The notes beneath the pieces are model-generated. The model saw nothing but the letters and a program-made list of their open reading frames with translations, was not told the DNA's origin and did no database searches. The position numbers were made by a program, and so were the translations under genes. From the NCBI GenBank assembly GCA_030533085.1, contig JAUNJZ010000009.1, positions 1 through 64,000 of the forward strand: 64,000 nt of DNA, read 5' to 3'. Source of the stretch: Synergistaceae bacterium (GTDB lineage Bacteria; Synergistota; Synergistia; Synergistales; Synergistaceae). How positions within the stretch are numbered: the first letter of the stretch is position 1; the number at the start of each line of letters is the position of its first letter. Of the stretch, positions 25,378 through 33,781 are shown one piece after another.

Positions 25378-26460
25378 ATGGAACAAGAGAGAGGAGCGGC
25401 GGAGCGCGGGCGGGTCATCTTTGAGCGGGCGCGCATCGGAAAGCTGGAAGTGAAGAACCGCCTGATCCGCGCGGCCACCGGCGACGTTCACGCGGTCGGC
25501 GGCCATTATACGGAGCGGGACTTTGAAAATTATGAACGGCTGGCGGCCGGCGGGGTCGGCACGATTATCTCCGGTTTCGCCTATGCGGCGGATTACCCTC
25601 TGTCGCCGGAAAGCGGGATGCTCGGTATCTACGATGATTCTTTTATCTCGGAGTATCGGAGGCTGACGGAAATGACGCGCCGTTACGATACGAAGCTTCT
25701 GTTGCAGCTCGTACATTGCGGCTCGTATACTTACGCCGGCGATGATGTCAGGGTGATTGCGCCGAGCGCGGTCGCGAATCTGGTCAGCGGACGGCTACCG
25801 GAGGCGATGTCGCGGGAGGATATTGGCCGCGTTCAATGCGCCTTTGCCGAGGCCGCCGAGCGCGCGTGGCTCGCCGGTTTTGACGGCGTGGAGCTGCACG
25901 CGGGGCACGGCTTTCTGTTGAGCGAGTTTCTGACCCCATATTATAACCGCCGTGACGACGAGTATGGCGGCAGCGACGAAAACAGGGCGCGAATGCTTTT
26001 CGAGTGCTGCCGCCGCATAAGGGAAAGTACAGGGGCGGATTTTCCTGTCTTTGTAAAGCTCAACTGTCAGGACGGCTTTGATGGCGGGATAACTCCCGAA
26101 GGCTTCCTCGCCGCCTGCCGCGGGTTGAAGCAAAGCGGCGCGAGCGCCGTTGAGGTAAGCGGAGCGTGGTATACGATGAAGCGGCGGCGTCCATATTTTC
26201 TGGCCGAGACGGAGCTGGCGGCGGAGGCAAGCGGCCTGCCGGCGATTCTTGTCGGCGGCGTGCGCGGCGCGGAAGAGATCGAGGGTATTCTTAACAGCTC
26301 TAAAGTCGAATATTTTGCCATGAGCCGCCCATTCATCGCAGAGCCGGAGCTGCCGAAACGCTGGCTGGCGGGAGACCGCCGCCGCTCCCGCTGCCTCTCC
26401 TGCAATGCCTGCTCAAAGCCTGAGAGCGAGCTGCAATGTGTTTTGAATAAAAAGAAATAA
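25378..26460 (+). CDS. Old-yellow-enzyme-type NADH:flavin oxidoreductase with C-terminal Cys cluster
   Basis: 360 residues, an FMN-binding TIM barrel. The family signature is clear: H-A-G-H-G-F-L-L-S-E-F, then Y-N-R-R-D-D-E-Y-G-G-S near 175-195, and the phosphate-site G-G-V near 290. The C-terminus C-L-S-C-N-A-C is the start of the Fe-S-ligand region seen in 2,4-dienoyl-CoA reductase-type enzymes, but the following FAD/NAD domain is absent, so this is the short form. It probably reduces activated C=C bonds. The ATG at 25378 is chosen because GGGAGG lies seven bases upstream. Confidence 0.88.
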   Translation: MEQERGAAERGRVIFERARIGKLEVKNRLIRAATGDVHAVGGHYTERDFENYERLAAGGVGTIISGFAYAADYPLSPESGMLGIYDDSFISEYRRLTEMTRRYDTKLLLQLVHCGSYTYAGDDVRVIAPSAVANLVSGRLPEAMSREDIGRVQCAFAEAAERAWLAGFDGVELHAGHGFLLSEFLTPYYNRRDDEYGGSDENRARMLFECCRRIRESTGADFPVFVKLNCQDGFDGGITPEGFLAACRGLKQSGASAVEVSGAWYTMKRRRPYFLAETELAAEASGLPAILVGGVRGAEEIEGILNSSKVEYFAMSRPFIAEPELPKRWLAGDRRRSRCLSCNACSKPESELQCVLNKKK

Positions 26461-26550
26461 GGAGCTTTTTCGCGGCGGCGGCCCTGACATTTCTTGCCGC
26501 CGTCGTGATGTGCAGACTTTCACCCAGTCTTCGAGGCTTGACCGCCATGC

Positions 26551-26586
26551 AAAGAAAAGGGCTTAGACAAAATCATCTAAGCCCTT
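26551..26586 (-). terminator. Terminator of the tRNA-Thr locus
   Basis: AAGGGCTTAGA and TCTAAGCCCTT pair perfectly over 11 bases with an eight-base loop. On the minus strand the stem runs into TTTTCTTT. It lies nine bases beyond the CCA end of the tRNA fragment. Confidence 0.8.
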
Positions 26587-26594
26587 GATATCAC

Positions 26595-26647
26595 TGGAGC
26601 CGGCGAGGGGATTCGAACCTCCGACCTGCTGATTACAAGTCAGCTGC
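26595..26647 (-). pseudogene. 3' part of tRNA-Thr(TGT), candidate integration attachment site
   Basis: On the minus strand this reads from the anticodon arm (stem GCTGA/TCAGC, loop CTTGTAA, anticodon TGT) through a T arm with TTCGAAT to an acceptor strand CGCCGGC, discriminator T and CCA. The matching 5' acceptor strand and D arm are absent: bases beyond 26650 are unrelated AT-rich DNA. The T stem also has an A-C mismatch. A 3' tRNA fragment beside an integrase gene is the classical footprint of an integrated element; no intact copy was found elsewhere in the window. Confidence 0.75.
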
Positions 26648-26816
26648 ACAATACAGCAATACACTCCATTTGTATGCATAAATTTCTCATTTATATACCT
26701 ACAGGGCAGAAATACAAGGAAAAAATGGATAATAACGAGAACTTGCGCGTAAGCCAGCCTATGTGTTATCTTAATCATAGCTTAATCAATAACTTAATCT
26801 CAGGAGGGCAAAAGGA

Positions 26817-28055
26817 ATGGCATTAACTCAAGTGATAATCAATAAAATAAAACCAACGCAAAAAATAGAAATGCACTGGGATGACGGCTCAGGAGGGGTA
26901 TCAAATCTTGCTATAAAAATTCGTCCAACTGGTAAACGCTCATGGCACTTGTATTATAAAAATCCAACGGATGGCAAGGAAAGACAAGATAAAATCGCAC
27001 CGGGAACCATACCGCTACAGCGCGCGCGTGAAATCGCGGTTTTATGGAATGGAGAAATAGCCAGAGGCAAAGATCCGCGCAATGTAATGAAGCCTCAGCA
27101 AGCGGCGCCCCCTGCAGCCGTAATAAAAGATCCAACACTAGGCGAAATCCGCGCTGCATATGAAGCCTGGCTTTTGCCTGACGACGGCGGCGAACCTCCG
27201 CTGAAAAGCGGCAAGACGACCTTACGCACAATAGATAGCTTCAAGGCATATTACCAGATACCTCTTTCTCAGTTCACTGTCGCTGAAATCAGAGATTGGA
27301 TAGCGAACTGCCGAGCCAGAAATAACAAAGGAATATCTATCAATCGGCGTATCGCGACTCTTCAAGCAATGCTGAGTTGGGCAAAAAGGGAAGGATTGAT
27401 ATCCCAGGACTATAGATTTCCCCGAATCGCCAAGCAAGCAACGACCGACAGCGACGTTAAGATAAGATACCTGCATGATGATGAGCGTAAGCGCCTATAT
27501 GCCGCTTTGAAAGAACGCGAGCAGAAGCAAGGCAAGGATTACCTTAAAATCGCCGTAATCATTGCAAATTATTCCGGCATTCGCAGGGGCGCGCTGCTGG
27601 GGCTGCGCTGGGGAGATATTAAAACACTGCTCGACGGCAGCCAATCTATACACTTATCGCCAAGGGCGGCAAAATCGAAAAAAAGCTATGATTTGCCGCT
27701 TTCCAACACTGTGATAAAAGCTCTTGAAGAATGGCGCGTATACAGTGAACAGACATGGGGGGCAATTAAACCGGATGATTATATAATTCGCTATGGAAAA
27801 GCCGGCACGCCGATAACAGACTTAAAACACGCTTGGCATTCTATTTTAAAAGAGGCAAATATACAGAATTTCCGCTGGCACGATTTGAGACACGACTTTG
27901 CCAGCCAGCTTGTTATGAAGGGGAGCGATCTCTATATGGTACAGCGCTTATTGACCCACGAATCGATTCAAATGACACAGCGATATGCTCACTTAGCACC
28001 AAAAGAGCAGCAAGCCGCCGTGAATAAATTAAACGACCTCCTGCCCAACCAATAA
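26817..28055 (+). CDS. Tyrosine-recombinase integrase
   Basis: 412 residues in the P4/CP4-57-like layout: an N-terminal DUF4102-type arm-binding domain (about 1-90), a SAM-like core-binding domain (about 105-200) and the catalytic domain. Catalytic residues are visible as R256 in S-G-I-R-R-G, H355-x-x-R358 in H-D-L-R-H, H381 and nucleophile Y390 in Q-R-Y-A-H-L. GGAGGG precedes the ATG. It lies 170 bases from the tRNA-Thr fragment, consistent with tRNA-targeted integration. All key residues are intact, so the enzyme may be active. Confidence 0.95.
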   Translation: MALTQVIINKIKPTQKIEMHWDDGSGGVSNLAIKIRPTGKRSWHLYYKNPTDGKERQDKIAPGTIPLQRAREIAVLWNGEIARGKDPRNVMKPQQAAPPAAVIKDPTLGEIRAAYEAWLLPDDGGEPPLKSGKTTLRTIDSFKAYYQIPLSQFTVAEIRDWIANCRARNNKGISINRRIATLQAMLSWAKREGLISQDYRFPRIAKQATTDSDVKIRYLHDDERKRLYAALKEREQKQGKDYLKIAVIIANYSGIRRGALLGLRWGDIKTLLDGSQSIHLSPRAAKSKKSYDLPLSNTVIKALEEWRVYSEQTWGAIKPDDYIIRYGKAGTPITDLKHAWHSILKEANIQNFRWHDLRHDFASQLVMKGSDLYMVQRLLTHESIQMTQRYAHLAPKEQQAAVNKLNDLLPNQ

Positions 28056-28510
28056 GTCAGAGCCGCAGTTCAGGCTGATAGGAAAGTCCGCGAGCCAACC
28101 TGGCATCGGAGTAGCACGGTGTATGATGAATAAGCTCGGCACGCTTAACCAAGAGAATCCCATTGTGCCGATCTGGATAACATGGCAGAGAAGTTTCAAA
28201 TGAGAATCGTAAGCGGTTCTCTCTGCTCCGCACATCTCCCAGCCATGTGTCTGTGAGCTGACGCATGTGATTGACGAGGAGGAAATGCAATCCCGGACGC
28301 TTTTTCAGGCGGTTTTATCCCGGTATTATACCGGAAATTTATGGGTGTTATTAGTCCCGATATATACCAATAGCGCGGCTCATATATTTCGATAAAAACT
28401 TATGTCCCCGACCATGAGAATATTGAAGGAAGAAAAGACTGTTGCATGCTCTTATTTAACAAACTCCCTGCCGGCCTTCTTCGGTACGGCAATAATGGTA
28501 AATACCTTTG
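28056..28510. other. Gap after the integrase, no gene supported
   Basis: 455 bases of mixed composition. Two short minus-strand frames overlap here in different frames, without family similarity, and neither is convincing. A small hairpin CCGGTA-TTA-TACCGG sits near 28323-28337. No second copy of the tRNA fragment was found. Confidence 0.45.
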
Positions 28511-29065
28511 CTATAGAGGCCAGATTTTATTATCAAAATCATCTTTATTTTTCCCCGCTATTACCCATATGGCTTTAGCGGTTTTTCTTGTAATATCTAT
28601 TTCGCCGTTACGGGCTTTCATGATTATGTCAACAATTCGCAGACAATGGATATCATCTATTCCGGTGTTCAATCTTGAATCAATGATTTGCTGCAAATTA
28701 TTCTCATCTGTAGCGAATATAGTAATCCCCGTTGCTTTGGCGTACGCCAGCGAGCAAACTTCGCCTTTGTTCTTATTCGGCCTGCCTGGATCGAGCGTCA
28801 CCGCGGCCAGCATGTTATAAGAGAGGTTATATACGACAAGATCATTATTACTGAGTTCCCTTTCGTCGACGATCTTCACAGTACCGTCTTCCACAAGTTT
28901 TTTCAGCTGTTTCACGGCGCTAGGCGGCATTTTTACCTCGTTGTATGCGCATGTGTGCATATATATATCATCGGCTGCAAGGGGCAATACGTTTAAAAGA
29001 AACTTGTATTTATCGCTGCCGCCAAGTTTAATGCACAGATCCGCATCGATTATGATCCTACTCAA
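28511..29065 (-). CDS. PIN-domain protein, third gene of the Xre-ImmA module
   Basis: 184 residues. A PIN-like nuclease is suggested by the opening I-I-I-D-A-D-L-C-I-K-L with an early acidic pair, a central glutamate in G-E-V-C-S-L-A-Y-A and a late F-A-T-D-E. A TTG start at 29065 is preferred: GGAGGGG lies seven bases upstream and the TTG overlaps the stop of the preceding gene by eight bases. An upstream frame would add 42 residues read from inside the ImmA gene. A nuclease toxin or effector is likely; the exact PIN subfamily is not identified. Confidence 0.75.
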   Translation of the reverse strand: MSRIIIDADLCIKLGGSDKYKFLLNVLPLAADDIYMHTCAYNEVKMPPSAVKQLKKLVEDGTVKIVDERELSNNDLVVYNLSYNMLAAVTLDPGRPNKNKGEVCSLAYAKATGITIFATDENNLQQIIDSRLNTGIDDIHCLRIVDIIMKARNGEIDITRKTAKAIWVIAGKNKDDFDNKIWPL

Positions 29066-29906
29066 GCTCTCGCCCCTCCATAATAATATCGAGTTCCTCT
29101 TCGGAGGGCGGATCGTATATGGCCGGCGACGAAGCGCCGATATCCTCCGGCTTGAGGTCATTGACGCGCAGCAGATATTCAAGCTTTTCATAAGTTATGA
29201 GTCCCGCTTCATAAGCGTTGGCCGCCAATTCAACCATATTGTCAATGGCGATACGTTCATCCGCTTCAGGCGTCGGTATGGAGTAAATCTTTCTGTATTT
29301 CGCTATGTTTTCGTCTGTTTCAGCAAGGAAACACCCTCTGGCTTTTTTGTCAATCACGCCGCTTTCATGCAGGCGTTTTACCATGGTGCGGTACGGAACG
29401 GTGAACAGGGCAGCCATAACTAAAATATCCTTAATTGTAATCCTGGCTGGGTCGATATCATAAAATCTCATCTCCTGCGACAGCATATCAGCATCGACAA
29501 GAAATTCGGCGGCAAAACGATTTGCTTTCAGCTCATTACGATTTTCGCCGGCTTCAGCCAGAACAGCTTCCGTAACAGCATCGTCAGAGCTGTCATACCA
29601 GATATGATACAGCTCATGCGCCGCAGCGAATATCTGACAATCAATGGGTATGGAGGTATTTATCGCCACAAACGGCTTTTCACTTGCCGCTCCGCCGCTG
29701 GAGCCGCGCATATGAGTAAAGCCCCACGGAGCCTTTTTGCCTAACGGGTAATAGATAACTCTGGCGTACATGCTTAGGATGTGAAAAAGCTGTACGCCGA
29801 TAACGTCATATGTTTTTTTACATTCGCCAAGCTTCGACCGCGCTTTTGTTTTGATCTCCTCAATTTCACAGGCAGTCAGCTCCGGAAGCGCATTCTCTCT
29901 ATCCAT
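29058..29906 (-). CDS. ImmA/IrrE-family metallopeptidase
   Basis: 282 residues with the zinc-peptidase motif H-E-L-Y-H (H97, E98, H101) in the context F-A-A-A-H-E-L-Y-H-I-W-Y-D. The family (COG2856) cleaves a partner Xre repressor in phage, ICEBs1-like elements and Deinococcus, and also occurs as a toxin-antitoxin component. The C-terminal 120 residues (about 140-282) are helical and acidic with no known fold. It overlaps the upstream Xre gene by eight bases and the downstream PIN gene by eight, so all three are translationally coupled. Confidence 0.88.
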   Translation of the reverse strand: MDRENALPELTACEIEEIKTKARSKLGECKKTYDVIGVQLFHILSMYARVIYYPLGKKAPWGFTHMRGSSGGAASEKPFVAINTSIPIDCQIFAAAHELYHIWYDSSDDAVTEAVLAEAGENRNELKANRFAAEFLVDADMLSQEMRFYDIDPARITIKDILVMAALFTVPYRTMVKRLHESGVIDKKARGCFLAETDENIAKYRKIYSIPTPEADERIAIDNMVELAANAYEAGLITYEKLEYLLRVNDLKPEDIGASSPAIYDPPSEEELDIIMEGRELE

Positions 29907-30249
29907 TCACAAGCTCCTCCAACAAATGAATTTCGTCGATAGCCGAGCGAATAAGATCGACCTTCTGCCTCGTTTCAATATCTGAAATCTTCCCCATGAA
30001 ACTCAGATCGCGGTCATTGGCCGAATTTACATCATCGCTCATAAGCAGAAGCGAGTCTGTCGTGACTCCAAGGATAGAGGCAATTCGCGCCAACTCGTTC
30101 ACATTGATCGCCTTATATCCCTTGATTATTTTATTCATCACCTGCTTGGATATCGAAAGGGCGTTCGCCAGCTCCTGCTGACTCATTCCTTTTAACTGTA
30201 AGCGTTCCTGAATATTAGCTCCAACCTGAGCAAAATCCGTCGCGTACAT
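29899..30249 (-). CDS. Xre-family HTH repressor
   Basis: 116 residues with an N-terminal helix-turn-helix (G-M-S-Q-Q-E-L-A-N-A-L-S-I-S, about 19-32) and the usual helices through V-T-T-D-S-L-L near 70. The C-terminal 45 residues are a short helical extension that may dimerise or be the cleavage target of the downstream metallopeptidase. GGAGGG lies upstream of the ATG and a good promoter lies 30 bases upstream. It is the first gene of the operon and the presumed autorepressor/antitoxin. Confidence 0.9.
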   Translation of the reverse strand: MYATDFAQVGANIQERLQLKGMSQQELANALSISKQVMNKIIKGYKAINVNELARIASILGVTTDSLLLMSDDVNSANDRDLSFMGKISDIETRQKVDLIRSAIDEIHLLEELVNG

Positions 30250-30278
30250 AACATTCCCTCCCCTCTTTCTGTCTTCGT

Positions 30279-30308
30279 ATTGTAGCGCATATAAGAATAG
30301 TGAGTCAA
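30279..30308 (-). promoter_or_regulatory. Promoter of the Xre-ImmA-PIN operon
   Basis: On the minus strand TTGACT and TACAAT are separated by 18 bases, ending 30 bases before the Xre ATG. Confidence 0.7.
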
Positions 30309-30346
30309 CATATCATGGACTATCATCTTAAATCAGCATTATTATT

Positions 30347-30365
30347 TATTGACTGACAATCAATA
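30347..30365. promoter_or_regulatory. Inverted repeat, candidate Xre operator
   Basis: TATTGA-CTGACAA-TCAATA is a perfect six-base inverted repeat with a seven-base centre, located 39 bases upstream of the -35 box of the Xre promoter. Confidence 0.4.
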
Positions 30366-30438
30366 TCTGAAAACGCGGCAGCGTTGCCTTACGCTCCCTT
30401 TTCCTGTCAGACGGGCGGCGGAAAAGCGGGGCTTATTT

Positions 30439-32154
30439 TTAGTCGCCCCGCTTAACCTGCGTTATTTGGTTCGCTATATAAAAATTCTCACAATGATAAC
30501 CTATCTTGTATATTTCCTGCCGATCTGCCAGGGCGAGCTCACAGAGAAGCTTTTCTCCCAGAGAGGTCAGTTCGCTCCATCCTCTGACGTGCGTTATGAT
30601 TTCCTGCGCGGCTTTCTGCGCGGAGTTGTCAAGCGTTATCTTCCCTTCTGTCCCCAGCGCGCGCGCCCGGCGGGCCAAACCGGACAGGAATGTCTCCAGA
30701 AGACGCGGCCTGCAGGCGCTCGCGTCTTCACTGGAAAAGCAAAGCAGCGCACAGTCGCGTCCTATAATAGCTCTCAACAGCTGTTCATCTTCAAATGTCA
30801 GCCCTGATGCTTTTCCGCCGCTCTTTTCCGGATTGAAGCCCAGGCAGGCGCGTTTCTGCTCTTTTTCCGTCTCATAAATAACGAATACCGGTATAGATGA
30901 GCAGTTCACAGCGCGTCCCTCCAGGTCCGCCCAAACGCCATCGCACAAAAGCTGAGAGAGCCGCGCAGCGCTGCCCTCGCTGAGTCCAGTTCCGGAAAGG
31001 CCTTTAAAGATCAGGACTCTGCTTTGGCCGTTTATTATCCGCGCAGCCAGTCTGTTGCTATATCCCACAGCGCTTTCCAGTCCGCAGGTTAATATTTCCC
31101 TGTCAGTATAGCCCATCAGCGCGGCAGTTTGTCTCGCTATCCACTCAAGCAAACTTGCGTCTTCTCCGGCAAGGGTTACGGCTATGAGAGGGCCTCTGTG
31201 TCGTGCGGTTCTGGTAACGGCTCTCATGATAGCCTCTTTGTATTCCGAGATTGCCGGCCAGGAGGATAAGAGGTCATTCAGCTTATCCGGCAAGTCACGG
31301 TAGCGTTGCCTGCCCGCTGCCGTCAACGCCGCCGCGCCTTGACTGTTTCCAAAGCGTACTGCAAGCGCTTTGTTTACCGCTTCCGCGCCGAGTTCGCTGC
31401 TTTGTCCGAGCGAACGCAGCCAGCCTGCGCTGAAGTCCAGCAAGGATATCGCCCGATCCGGGTCGTTGCGTTCAGGCAGGTATTTCCTGCCAGCGTTGAC
31501 GAGCTTTTCCGCAGCCTCCTCCGACAGCGCTATTCCTGGATATCTGGCCTCGCAGACGTTTCTCAGAATCTGGAGGACCCTGTCTTTACTCGGCGCCGCG
31601 ATACGCACCGCCTCAAAACGTCGTGAGAGGGCGGCGTCACCTTCAACGTACTTTCTGTACTCATCAACTGTCGTCGCTGTGATCACCTGGATATCGCCGC
31701 GGGTCAGGAACGGTTTGGCAATGTTGCCAACAGAATCCGCTCCGTTTGAACAGAGGCGATGCCCCTCGTCTATGAAGAGTATAAGTTCGCTGCGCGCCGC
31801 CTCTTCAAAGAGGTTTTTGAGCAGAACGCCTGCGTCGTAGGGGCCGCGGCAGTCTTTCAACAGCCCGTCGAGCGATATTTCCACGATGCGTCTGCCTCGT
31901 AATCCAGGATACCCGCCGCGGACAAGTTCGCGGCCGAAGGCTTCAACAAGCGCGGTTTTGCCTACTCCGGCTCCTCCTGTCAAAATCGCGTTGTTGTGCG
32001 CGTGGCTGGCGAGAATGCCGGCCAGCCTGTCCATCAGAGTTCGCTCTATCAGGTATTCGTCTTTTCCATATGACGGGAGAGTCAGTTCTCTTCCGAATTT
32101 TCCAGCCAGAGGCGGGAGCACCGCACCAGTGTTCCTGTTTGTGTATGTCTGCAT
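30439..32154 (-). CDS. ClpA/ClpB-like AAA+ protein with active first ring and degenerate second ring
   Basis: 571 residues, shorter than ClpB (about 860): the N-domain and middle coiled coil are missing. Ring 1 is complete, with Walker A G-G-A-G-V-G-K-T (60-67), Walker B L-I-L-F-I-D-E (124-130) and arginine finger A-L-S-R-R-F-E (near 178). Ring 2 (from about 280) aligns in outline with ClpB D2 but lacks both nucleotide motifs: Walker A is replaced by L-A-G-E-D-A-S and Walker B by V-L-I-F-K-G. AGGAGG precedes the ATG. It lies 89 bases after the VirD4-like gene. It is presumably a remodelling ATPase with a dedicated partner; no ClpP-binding loop is recognisable. Confidence 0.85.
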   Translation of the reverse strand: MQTYTNRNTGAVLPPLAGKFGRELTLPSYGKDEYLIERTLMDRLAGILASHAHNNAILTGGAGVGKTALVEAFGRELVRGGYPGLRGRRIVEISLDGLLKDCRGPYDAGVLLKNLFEEAARSELILFIDEGHRLCSNGADSVGNIAKPFLTRGDIQVITATTVDEYRKYVEGDAALSRRFEAVRIAAPSKDRVLQILRNVCEARYPGIALSEEAAEKLVNAGRKYLPERNDPDRAISLLDFSAGWLRSLGQSSELGAEAVNKALAVRFGNSQGAAALTAAGRQRYRDLPDKLNDLLSSWPAISEYKEAIMRAVTRTARHRGPLIAVTLAGEDASLLEWIARQTAALMGYTDREILTCGLESAVGYSNRLAARIINGQSRVLIFKGLSGTGLSEGSAARLSQLLCDGVWADLEGRAVNCSSIPVFVIYETEKEQKRACLGFNPEKSGGKASGLTFEDEQLLRAIIGRDCALLCFSSEDASACRPRLLETFLSGLARRARALGTEGKITLDNSAQKAAQEIITHVRGWSELTSLGEKLLCELALADRQEIYKIGYHCENFYIANQITQVKRGD

Positions 32155-32243
32155 TTTTATTTTCCTCCTCTGTAACTATTTTTACTTATAGTCTGATTCC
32201 GGTTTTTCGTTTTTGATGCTGTCGTTCAATCTCGCCGCTGACC

Positions 32244-33650
32244 TTAGGAAGCGTCCTTCCATACCTTTGCCTGGCCGCCGTCGGCAATTACTTCTATATC
32301 GCTTTGGGGGCTGTTCATCTCCGTCCGCGCGGGAGGAAGAGCGTACCAGAGCGGCGCTCTTTTTTTCTTTATTGCTGAAAACGGTCTTTTGACGCATTTT
32401 TTCTCGGAGACCGGCGGTTCCCCGCGCGTCAGGTATTCCAGCCCGCCTCGCCGGTCGTCGCGCACGAGTATACCGCCGAACAGCTGGCTCAACTCGTAAT
32501 ATCGGTTTTGCACGCTGCCGCGACTCGCGAAGAGCCCCTCAAGGGCAACGTCTGGCGTAATATGCCAGAATGTCAGTTCCGTTTTGCCTTCTATCGCTGC
32601 CACCGCGTCCTCTTTGCTAACGGCGGAGTCCCTCGCCACATACTCTAAATCTGTGCAAGCAAGCAGCGCATTCAAAACACCTGGGAAGAGTCCCTGTATG
32701 CGTTCAAAGGGATGTAGGATATTCCAGTATCCCGGATCTGAAGCCAACACGTTGACTTTCGCTCCAAGCCCTGCCGCCGCCGCAGCCGCGCCAAGCAGCA
32801 GCAACGATGCGCTTCCGCGGTCGGCGTCTCCGTTCCCGGAGTTTCCGACACAGAGTATCCTTTTTTCTGTATAGCCGGTGATAAATTCTTCCAGGTCAAA
32901 GTTACCGCTGCGATCAGCAATATCCGCGCCGTTTCTTTCCAGTACACGCAGCGCGGCCAGGAATGCAGAGGCATTGGATTCATAGGATTGCAATATACAA
33001 CGCTGCGTATTGCTGCTACTACTTACGCTGGAACCACGCGCCAGAGTACCTTCAAAGAGACGTCTGTGCCAGAAAGCTCCGTCATCTTCCATTGCCTGTT
33101 GCAGCCTATGCTCATACCCCAGGAGTAAGCCGCTCGAATCCCCCTCAGCGGCAGAACCCATGGCCATGGTCAACTCTGTTGTTTGCCGCGCGAAAGACAG
33201 CAGACAGTTGTGTCCCTTGCTTGAGACGCGGTAATCCTCGCGCGCCATTAGGGCCGCATAGTAGATGTGCTGAGCCGCCAATCTTTTTGACGAAGTCGTC
33301 CAGAACTGATCATTGCTGCCCTTGTCCGCCTTAGTCACACAAAATATCTCCGCAAGCCGTGAAATAAGCGATGGGATATCCCGTCCGAATTCATCATGTT
33401 TGAAAACCGGGGCCAGACAGTCAGGAGCGACGCTTTCTGTGCTGCGCCAGTCCACAAGATACAACTGGTCGCCGAATTCTTCATAGATGTCGCCGTCCTT
33501 GTCAAAAACTATGAATAGGTCCTCACCTCCGCCGTGCAAAGCGTCAAAAACAAGCGCGCGCAGCGTCCGGCGCTGTTCCTGGCTGTCGCCAAACATACAG
33601 CTGTTTTTATTCAAAAGGTCGTTTACTGTTATTCTGCGAAATTCTTCCAT
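32244..33650 (-). CDS. Unknown protein resembling a VirD4/TraG coupling ATPase with degenerate P-loop
   Basis: 468 residues, not confidently recognised. The segment L-F-I-V-F-D-K-D-G-D-I-Y-E-E followed by an acidic L-V-D-W-R, then N-D-Q-F-W-T-T-S-S-K-R-L-A-A-Q, follows the order of the VirD4/TraG core after its Walker A (D-P-K-G-E-x-Y, then W-E-x-A-A). Where the P-loop should be it reads F-G-D-S-Q-E-Q-R-R-T-L, which cannot bind phosphate normally, and no Walker B is evident. A G/A-rich hydrophobic stretch lies near 275-290. The next gene encodes an AAA+ ATPase, so this may be its adaptor. Homology is an eye-level inference. Confidence 0.6.
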   Translation of the reverse strand: MEEFRRITVNDLLNKNSCMFGDSQEQRRTLRALVFDALHGGGEDLFIVFDKDGDIYEEFGDQLYLVDWRSTESVAPDCLAPVFKHDEFGRDIPSLISRLAEIFCVTKADKGSNDQFWTTSSKRLAAQHIYYAALMAREDYRVSSKGHNCLLSFARQTTELTMAMGSAAEGDSSGLLLGYEHRLQQAMEDDGAFWHRRLFEGTLARGSSVSSSSNTQRCILQSYESNASAFLAALRVLERNGADIADRSGNFDLEEFITGYTEKRILCVGNSGNGDADRGSASLLLLGAAAAAAGLGAKVNVLASDPGYWNILHPFERIQGLFPGVLNALLACTDLEYVARDSAVSKEDAVAAIEGKTELTFWHITPDVALEGLFASRGSVQNRYYELSQLFGGILVRDDRRGGLEYLTRGEPPVSEKKCVKRPFSAIKKKRAPLWYALPPARTEMNSPQSDIEVIADGGQAKVWKDAS

Positions 33651-33709
33651 TACTGTTCACCTGCCAAAAGGTAATATTCATCCAGTACCGACAGGACATC
33701 AAAGCAAGA

Positions 33710-33781
33710 GGTTCCGTCCGGTATAAAAGTTTTTCAACTCGGAACCACACGGCGGGATGACCAGTCATCCAGCCTGTTCCG
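33710..33781 (-). promoter_or_regulatory. Structured leader of the VirD4-like gene with two mutually exclusive hairpins
   Basis: Three complementary blocks are present: 33710-33716 (GGTTCCG), 33740-33746 (CGGAACC) and 33776-33781 (GTTCCG). The middle block can pair with either outer block. The pairing with 33776-33781 encloses a perfect seven-pair hairpin (33755-33761 with 33764-33770). On the minus strand this lies 60-130 bases upstream of the gene start. Confidence 0.5.

Noticed and set aside
26595-26647. Complete tRNA gene
   Set aside because: Only the 3' part exists; no complementary acceptor strand or D arm lies upstream, and the T stem has a mismatch.
28029-28290. Two overlapping minus-strand frames after the integrase
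   Set aside because: They overlap each other in different frames, have no convincing starts and match nothing I recognise.
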